Origin: Curtobacterium sp. BH-2-1-1
Lineage (GTDB): Bacteria > Actinomycetota > Actinomycetes > Actinomycetales > Microbacteriaceae
DNA: 64,000 bases
Direction: 5' to 3'
NCBI RefSeq assembly: GCF_001806325.1
Contig: NZ_CP017580.1
Span: forward strand, 1,116,001-1,180,000
Notes under the pieces: generated by a model
Database searches by the model: none
What the model was told of the DNA's origin: nothing
What the model saw: the letters and a program-made list of their open reading frames with translations, nothing else
Shown here: one piece after another, positions 59,153 to 64,000 of the stretch
How positions within the stretch are numbered: position 1 is the first letter of the stretch
Layout: each line of letters opens with the position of its first letter
Translations under genes and position numbers: made by a program

Positions 59153-59893
59153 ATGTGTGGAAGGTTCGTCGTCTCCGACACCACGGCCGATCTGCTGCCG
59201 GAACTGATCGGTGAGCTCGCCGACCGGACCGAGCACGTCGACGAGGACACCGGCGTGGTCGGCACCGGCCTGGTCCCGAGCTGGAACGTCGCACCGACCG
59301 ACCCGGTCTTCGCGGTCCGGCAGCGGCACGGGCAGCGCGAACTCCCGCAGATCAGCTGGGGGTTCGTGCCGAGCTGGGCGAAGGACTTCCAGAAGCAGCG
59401 CCCGAAACCGATCAACGCCCGCATCGAGACCGTCGCGACGAGCGGCATGTTCAAGCGGGCGTTCGCGACGAACCGCTGCATCGTCCCCGCCCAGGGCTAC
59501 TACGAGTGGGTCGTGCGCGAGGACGGCAAGGAACCGCACTTCGTCCACGAACCCGGCGGCGCCCTCGCGATGGCCGGCGTCGTGAGCGCCTGGCCCGACC
59601 CCACGAAGCCCGACAGCGACCCGGACAAGTGGCGGCTGTCCCTGGCGATCATCACGCGGGACGCCCACGTGGCCCCGGGCGAGGTGCACGACCGCATGCC
59701 GGCGTTCCTCACCCCGGACGGCTACGACGCCTGGTTGGACACCGAGCAGGGCGGCCTCGGACAGGACGACCTGCTCGCCCTGCTCGACCACGAGTCGCTG
59801 ACGGTCGCGGCGGGCCTCGACCAGTACGAGGTCTCGCGTGCGGTGAACAGCGTCAGGAACGACGGGCCGCAGCTCATCGAGCGGGTCGCGTAG
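59153..59893 (+). CDS. SRAP family DNA-protein crosslink protein (YedK/HMCES-like)
   Basis: 246 residues. Met-Cys-Gly-Arg-Phe start (Cys2 forms a stable link to abasic sites in ssDNA after Met removal), WNVAPTDPVFAV, INARIETV, GYYEW (catalytic Glu) and HDRMP (His) are all present. Protects abasic DNA during replication and the SOS response. CACACT lies 6 bases before the ATG. No LexA box is evident. Confidence 0.9.
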   Translation: MCGRFVVSDTTADLLPELIGELADRTEHVDEDTGVVGTGLVPSWNVAPTDPVFAVRQRHGQRELPQISWGFVPSWAKDFQKQRPKPINARIETVATSGMFKRAFATNRCIVPAQGYYEWVVREDGKEPHFVHEPGGALAMAGVVSAWPDPTKPDSDPDKWRLSLAIITRDAHVAPGEVHDRMPAFLTPDGYDAWLDTEQGGLGQDDLLALLDHESLTVAAGLDQYEVSRAVNSVRNDGPQLIERVA

Positions 59894-59902
59894 CCACCCC
59901 GC

Positions 59903-60484
59903 TCAGCAGACGTCGGACCCCGGCGTGGTCATCCCCACGGTCACGTCCGACAGGTCCTGGGTCCGCAGGGTGCCCAGCGGCCCGGCCGTCGTCACCCGGA
60001 GCCCGGTCAGGTGTCCGCCGTGCGCCAGGCTCCTCGAGCGCATCTCGGCGACGACCCGGACGTCGTGGTGCGGCGCGATCACCGTGCCGTCGGCGTCGAG
60101 GACCTGTGCGCCGTCGACGACGCTCGCGGTGTCGCCCATCAGTGCGCCCGTGCCGGATCCCCGGACCTTCTCCGCGAGGACGACGCGCACCGAGCGGAGC
60201 CCGGAGTCCCACGTCGCACGGACGCCCCGGAGCGTGACGGGCCGGTCGGACGGGTTCCGCAGGACGAACCCGGCGGACATCCGGGTCTCGTCACGTCCGG
60301 GCTCGTCGTCCGACCACCCGCCGCAGACGCCGCTCGCGCCCAGCGCGCGCAGCGGCGCGGGCGACGAGGTGACGACGACGAGCCCGGCGAGCAGGACGAG
60401 TGCCGCGACGACGCACGTCGCCAGCACCGCGCGTGCAGACGGGCCCGCTCGGTGCGGGATGGTCGCGTGCTCGTCCGACGTCAT
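59903..60484 (-). CDS. Secreted or membrane-anchored protein of unknown function
   Basis: 193 residues. One N-terminal helix (ARAVLATCVVAALVLLAGLVVVTS) and a beta-rich outside domain with two Cys, one near residue 54 (GASGVCGGW) and one at the very C-terminus (SDVC). They may form a disulfide. Sequence such as AGFVLRNPSDRPVTLRGVRATWDSGLRSVRV suggests an immunoglobulin-like fold. Function unknown. Confidence 0.6.
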   Translation of the reverse strand: MTSDEHATIPHRAGPSARAVLATCVVAALVLLAGLVVVTSSPAPLRALGASGVCGGWSDDEPGRDETRMSAGFVLRNPSDRPVTLRGVRATWDSGLRSVRVVLAEKVRGSGTGALMGDTASVVDGAQVLDADGTVIAPHHDVRVVAEMRSRSLAHGGHLTGLRVTTAGPLGTLRTQDLSDVTVGMTTPGSDVC

Positions 60485-60539
60485 GGTCCCCCCGGTCCGG
60501 GCCGAGCGTCGGCCCACGTCGAGAGCATGACAGACAGGA

Positions 60540-60581
60540 GGCCCGGATCACGTCAGCCGATCGGCTGACGTGATCCGGGCC
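60540..60581 (-). terminator. 42-base perfect-palindrome terminator
   Basis: Perfect palindrome starting GGCCCGGATCACGTCAGCCG, 14 bases past the stop of the 60596-60940 gene. Not of the GGAGGCGCGG family. Confidence 0.65.
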
Positions 60582-60595
60582 CGCAGTCCAGAGCG

Positions 60596-60940
60596 TCAGG
60601 CGCCGTCGCGACGCACGTCCGGCAGGAGCACGTGGAGCCGCTCGGCGAGCCGCAGCTGGGCTTCCTCGAGCGACCGGAAGTCGCCGACGTACTGCCCGAA
60701 GGTGTCGGACACGAAGTAGTGCGCACCCTGGCGGTCGACGGTCCCGCCGTAGTAGCCGCCGTAGTTCGCCGCCCAGAGCCCCGTGTCGGGCCGCGACCAG
60801 AGGATGCGCGGGTGGACCGGCTCGTCGACGTCGGTGTCGACGACGAGGTCGACGTGGGCGTCCATGCCGGTGATCGCGACCATGGTGGCGGTGTCGACGG
60901 TCACCTCGGCGTGCTGGTGGTCGTCGACGGGCGTGCTCAT
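60596..60940 (-). CDS. Small protein of unknown function, paralogue 1
   Basis: 114 residues. Acidic N-terminal half, then LWAANYGGYYGGTVDRQGAHYFVSDTFGQYVGDFRSLEEAQLRLAERLHVLLPDV. The second half aligns with the neighbour at 61007-61336 (WVANYGGYFGGSVD, SDTFGLVVGDFASLEQAQAKLADQLHVMLPSV). AGGAG precedes ATG 60940 by 7 bases. No known family recognised. Confidence 0.6.
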   Translation of the reverse strand: MSTPVDDHQHAEVTVDTATMVAITGMDAHVDLVVDTDVDEPVHPRILWSRPDTGLWAANYGGYYGGTVDRQGAHYFVSDTFGQYVGDFRSLEEAQLRLAERLHVLLPDVRRDGA

Positions 60941-61006
60941 GGTCGTGCTCCTCTTGGTGCGTGCTGCTGTGGTGCGGGGTGGTGCGGTGCTCCGGGGAGC
61001 GACGTG

Positions 61007-61336
61007 CTAGTCGACCGGGCGGATCACGGACGGCAGCATCACGTGCAGCTGGTCCGCGAGCTTCGCCTGTGCCTGCTCGAGCGACGCGAAGTCGCCGACG
61101 ACGAGGCCGAACGTGTCCGAGGCGACGTAGCGGTCGTCCCGCTTGTCCACCGATCCGCCGAAGTACCCGCCGTAGTTGGCGACCCACTCGCCGTCGTCCT
61201 CCTGCGTCCAGGTGAGCTTGGCGCGGGCCGGGCGGGCGTGCGGTTCGGCCTGGGCTTCGAGGATGGCGATCGTGTCGACGGTCTCGGTGTCGAGCGTGAC
61301 CTCGGCTCGGGTGTCGGTGCTGACGGTGGTGCTCAT
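61007..61336 (-). CDS. Small protein of unknown function, paralogue 2
   Basis: 109 residues, tandem paralogue of the preceding entry, with an acidic/threonine-rich N-terminus (MSTTVSTDTRAEVTLDTETVDT) also shared (MSTPVDDHQHAEVTVDTATM). The conserved half could bind a ligand through its many Tyr, Trp and Gly residues (NYGGYFGG). AAGGAG lies 7 bases before ATG 61336. The pair is probably one transcript ending at the palindrome at 60540. Confidence 0.6.
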   Translation of the reverse strand: MSTTVSTDTRAEVTLDTETVDTIAILEAQAEPHARPARAKLTWTQEDDGEWVANYGGYFGGSVDKRDDRYVASDTFGLVVGDFASLEQAQAKLADQLHVMLPSVIRPVD

Positions 61337-61546
61337 GTCGCTCTCCTTCGCGATCCGGGGTACATCGGCTGACATGAGAACGCTACGAGACCGACCCCTC
61401 CACCCGCCAGCGACGCCCGCCGATTCACGGGTTCCGTCAATGCGTCCCATCGGCGAAGCCCGGGTTTCCGGGGTCGGGCGTCGCTCTTCCGGGGTACAGG
61501 GGACAGATCGGGGTACTCGTTCTCCGGCCAATCCGCTGGAGGACCG

Positions 61547-62323
61547 TCAGGCGCTCGTTCGGCCAGCAGCCCGGCGGTACGTCCCCGGTGTCATCCCGGC
61601 CAGCGGCGTGAACTGCTCGATGAACTGGCTCGTCGTCGCCCAGCCGCAGGCCGCCGCGACGTCGGTGACGCTGTGTCCTCCCGCGAGCAGCACGAGGGCA
61701 CGGTGCACCCGGAGCTGCAGGCGCCACTGCCGGTACCCGGTGCCCGTCTCCTGCCGGAACAGCCGGGTCAGCGTCCGTTCCCCGAGCCCCGCCCAGGCCG
61801 CGAGCTCGGCGAGCGACAGCGGGGTCGACAGGTCGCGCTCGACCCGTCGCACCACCCGGCGCAGCCGGGGGTCGCGCGGCTCCGGCAGGTGCAGCGGCTG
61901 CTCCGGCGCGGACGCGACCTCGTCGACGACGACCGCACGGAGGTGGGACCTGGCCGTCTCGGAGCGCGGCGCCGGTGTCGTGAGGGCGAGCAGCGCCTCC
62001 CGTGCGAGCGGTGAGACGGACAGGACCGCAGGGCCGGACGGGAGGCGCGCGGCGGCCTCCGCGGACAGGTACACGATCCGCATGTCGGTCACCCCGTGGG
62101 CCCGGTGCCGGTGCTCGGCACCGGCCGGCACCCACGCGACCCGGTTCGACGGAGCGATCCACGCACCGTCGGCGGTGATGAGCGACAGCACGCCCGTCGC
62201 TGCGTGCACGAGGTGACCGAGCGGGTGCGCGTGGGGCGGGACCGTCTCGGCGTGCTCGAAGCGGTACGCCGCCTCGGTGCGGTCGTCGACGATCCGCTCG
62301 TGGGAGTGGCTGGAAACCGACAT
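61547..62323 (-). CDS. AraC family regulator divergent from a CynX/NimT-type transporter
   Basis: 258 residues. Cupin-like N-terminal sensor (HAETVPPHAHPLGHLVHAATGVLSL, NRVAWVPAGAEHRHRAHG) and C-terminal AraC HTH pair (SLAELAAWAGLGERTLTRLFRQETGTGYRQWRLQLRVHRAL; TDVAAACGWATTSQFIEQFTPLAGMTPGTYRR). TATGCT lies 8 bases before the ATG. Neighbour pairing suggests it controls the transporter gene opposite, which is now broken. Ligand unknown. Confidence 0.87.
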   Translation of the reverse strand: MSVSSHSHERIVDDRTEAAYRFEHAETVPPHAHPLGHLVHAATGVLSLITADGAWIAPSNRVAWVPAGAEHRHRAHGVTDMRIVYLSAEAAARLPSGPAVLSVSPLAREALLALTTPAPRSETARSHLRAVVVDEVASAPEQPLHLPEPRDPRLRRVVRRVERDLSTPLSLAELAAWAGLGERTLTRLFRQETGTGYRQWRLQLRVHRALVLLAGGHSVTDVAAACGWATTSQFIEQFTPLAGMTPGTYRRAAGRTSA

Positions 62324-62377
62324 CCAGCGGCAGCATACGTGTTCAGGGCCGGTCCCGCAGGGTGGTGGGATCGGAGC

Positions 62378-63613
62378 ATGACCACCGTGCCCGACACGAG
62401 ACCCCGCCGGCGACTCCTGGCCGCCTGGTACGTCGGTGCCGGACTCCTGCTCGTCGCGCTGAACCTGCGGATGGGCGTGGCGTCGGTGGGTCCGGTCCTC
62501 GGTGCCGTCGAACGCTCCCTGCACCTCGGGCCGTCGGCGGCGAGCCTGCTCACCACCATCCCGGTGTTCGCGTTCGGGGCGTTCGCGTTCCTGACGCCGC
62601 TGCTGACCCGGCGGATCGGGCTGCACCGGCTGCTCGGCCTGACGATGGCCGTGCTCGCTGTGGGCATCGCGCTGCGGATCGAGCCCCACGGCTGGGCGCT
62701 CTACGGCGGCACCGTGCTGGCCGGCGCCGCGATCGCGGTGGCGAACGTCCTCATGCCCGCGGCGATCAAGAGCGACTTCGCGCACCGGGTCGGGCTGATG
62801 ATGGGGCTGTACTCGACGGCGCTGTTCCTCAGTGCCGCGATCGCCTCGGCGGCCGTCGTCCCGCTCGCGGCCGCGTTCGGGTCGTGGCGACCGGCGCTGG
62901 CGTTCTTGGCGGTGCCGGCGGTCGTCGCGTTCCTCGTCTGGTTGCCGCGGGCGCTGCGGAACCCGGGGCACACCGGGCGCTCGCGGACGGTGGACGACGC
63001 TCCGGTCGAGGCGGCCGATGAGCCGACGTTCGCCCGCCTGTTCCGCGACCCCGTGGCGATCGCGGTGACCGGGTTCATGGGGTTGCAGAGCCTGTCGTAG
63101 TACGCGTTCCTCACCTGGGTACCGACGGTGCTGCAGGACGCCGGGGTGACCGCGCACGAGGCCGGTCTGATGCTCGCGTACTCGAGCCTGCCCGGGATCG
63201 TCACCGGGGTGACCGGGCCCGCGATCGCGCGGCGACTGCGACCGACGTGGGTGCCGGTCGTCGTCGTGGTGGTGCTCTGCGCGGTGGGGTTCGTCGGGCT
63301 GCTCGTGGCTCCGGCCGCCGGGGCGTGGCTGTGGATGACGCTGCTCGGGCTCGGGCAGGGTGGCGCGATCAGCCTCTCGTTGAGCTACATCGTGTGGCGG
63401 TCGCCCGATGCCCGGCACACCGCGCACGTGTCGACGATGGCGCAGGGGACGGGGTACCTGCTCGCGGGGCTCGGACCGCTCGGGATCGGGTTGCTGCACA
63501 CGGCGACCGGGGGCTGGACGGTGCCGGTCGTGGTGCTGCTGGCGCTGCTGGGGGTGCAGCTCGTGGCGGGCGTCGCCGCGAGTCGCGAGCGGCAGGTGCT
63601 GGCGCGGCGCTGA
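62378..63613 (+). pseudogene. CynX/NimT-type MFS transporter interrupted by a nonsense codon
   Basis: Would encode about 411 residues, 12 helices. LLVALNLRMGVASVGPVL and GLYSTALFLSAAIASA are typical of the CynX/NimT group (cyanate or nitroimidazole-type anions). After 240 residues (GLQSLS) a TAG at 63098-63100 interrupts; the same frame continues YAFLTWVPTVLQDAGVTAHEAGLMLAYSSLPG to the usual end, so a Tyr codon was probably lost. The rest is intact, hence recent. A sequencing error is possible. Confidence 0.85.
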
Positions 63614-63682
63614 GCGGCGGGCGGCCGCGCGGCGCGCCACCGCGTGCACGCAGTGTGCGCCGACCCGCAGTGTGCCCGCGCG

Positions 63683-64000
63683 TCAGCGCACGGCGCGCAG
63701 CGCGTCCGCGACCACCACGAGCGCCGCGGCGATCTCGTCCGCCACCCGCTCGTGCGTCGCCGTCGACCGGCGGTACGGGTCGTCGACGTCGTCGTCCGCC
63801 GGGTCCGCGAGCGGCGGCACGGTCCCCCGCAGCCGGGCGACGAGTTCGACGAGCTCCTCGGGCGTGGACACGCCGGCGAGCTCGGCCGGCTCGAGCCCGT
63901 CGAGCACCCGGGCGAACTGCTTGACCGTGAACGCGCGCTTCGCCGTGCGGGGCGCGAGCGAGACCACGGCCGCACGGTGCGAGCGCTCGGCGGTGAGCAC
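63683..64000 (-). CDS. Low molecular weight phosphotyrosine phosphatase, C-terminal part
   Basis: The last 105 residues of a protein whose catalytic CX5R loop lies beyond the right edge. LTAERSHRAAVVSLAPRTAKRAFTVKQFARVL and the general-acid Asp in DDPYRRS followed by AATHERVADEI-like sequence fit the LMW-PTP/arsenate-reductase fold. In actinobacteria it often accompanies polysaccharide genes; those would lie outside. The 70-base gap before it holds no hairpin. Confidence 0.75.
   Translation of the reverse strand: MLTAERSHRAAVVSLAPRTAKRAFTVKQFARVLDGLEPAELAGVSTPEELVELVARLRGTVPPLADPADDDVDDPYRRSTATHERVADEIAAALVVVADALRAVR

Noticed and set aside
56782..63100. Programmed stop-codon readthrough or recoding (selenocysteine, pyrrolysine) in the two interrupted genes
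   Set aside because: Stops differ (TGA and TAG), no SECIS-like or PYLIS-like structure noted, and families do not use recoding. Mutation or sequence error is simpler.
1..64000. An undescribed defence or mobile system
   Set aside because: No nuclease, toxin-antitoxin, restriction, reverse transcriptase or integrase genes were recognised; novelty here is mainly in regulation and repeats.

Overview
The window is GC-rich (about 70% by eye) with mostly single genes and short gaps. Its markers are typical of Actinobacteria: DUF3073 and DUF3072 proteins, a separate purS with small-type purL, an IdeR/DtxR iron box, a TipA-like MerR regulator, and many starts without a ribosome binding site. Protein character and synteny suggest the Microbacteriaceae, plausibly Curtobacterium or a close relative; the genus is inference. 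No tRNA, rRNA, CRISPR array, transposase, integrase or phage gene was seen. The window reads as chromosomal core interleaved with stress, transport and regulatory genes.

Layout. 0-6.7 kb: partial SipW-type secreted protein, MarR regulator, DinB protein, DEAD-box helicase with a long charged repeat, PPK2 kinase, lipoprotein esterase, small membrane protein. 6.7-15.6 kb: single-gene RND pump, membrane protein, divergent MocR regulator/YczE pair, DUF4097-PadR operon, TipA-like MerR gene. 15.7-21.2 kb: KimA-like potassium importer, unknown gene, DUF3072, DoxX, flavin monooxygenase, DUF3073. 21.5-30.2 kb: purM and purF (divergent), a membrane protein, a large LuxR-type regulator, an SCP2-like protein, purD-purC. 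30.5-47.5 kb: an accessory block lying between purC and purS. It holds a GAF-SpoIIE phosphatase, an ABC exporter with a DesK/DesR-type two-component system and a lipoprotein, an AraC regulator, a signal peptidase operon, a CatE-like dioxygenase, a GNAT protein, fur-katA, aquaporin, an acyltransferase, a CtaG-like protein and a padR-MFS exporter operon. 47.7-51.1 kb: purS-purQ-purL. 51-64 kb: dehydrogenase, GNAT, chorismate mutase/lactonase pair, DUF1304, siderophore-binding lipoprotein under an IdeR box, aroE, a broken SDR gene, YchJ and Ohr, an SRAP protein, tandem paralogues of unknown function, an AraC regulator divergent from a broken MFS gene, and a partial low-molecular-weight tyrosine phosphatase.

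How the parts fit. Seven de novo purine genes (purM, F, D, C, S, Q, L) lie within 30 kb. Much of the rest is envelope and oxidative or electrophile stress defence: catalase with Fur, Ohr, DoxX, CatE, RND and MFS pumps, and an antimicrobial-type ABC/two-component module.

Regulatory grammar is unusually readable. Close to thirty genes have a -10-like NANNNT hexamer ending about 6-9 bases before the start codon, as expected of leaderless transcripts. In three places a TAG stop codon is the first half of the next gene's -10 hexamer. A conserved GGAGGCGCGG hairpin family sits in nearly every convergent gap. The TipA-like gene has a textbook 19-bp MerR spacer and an internal ribosome binding site that could give a short drug-binding form. 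The doxX and catE-like promoters share a TGACGCGTCA operator core. Two genes carry single in-frame nonsense codons, and a third appears to have lost a standard start codon.
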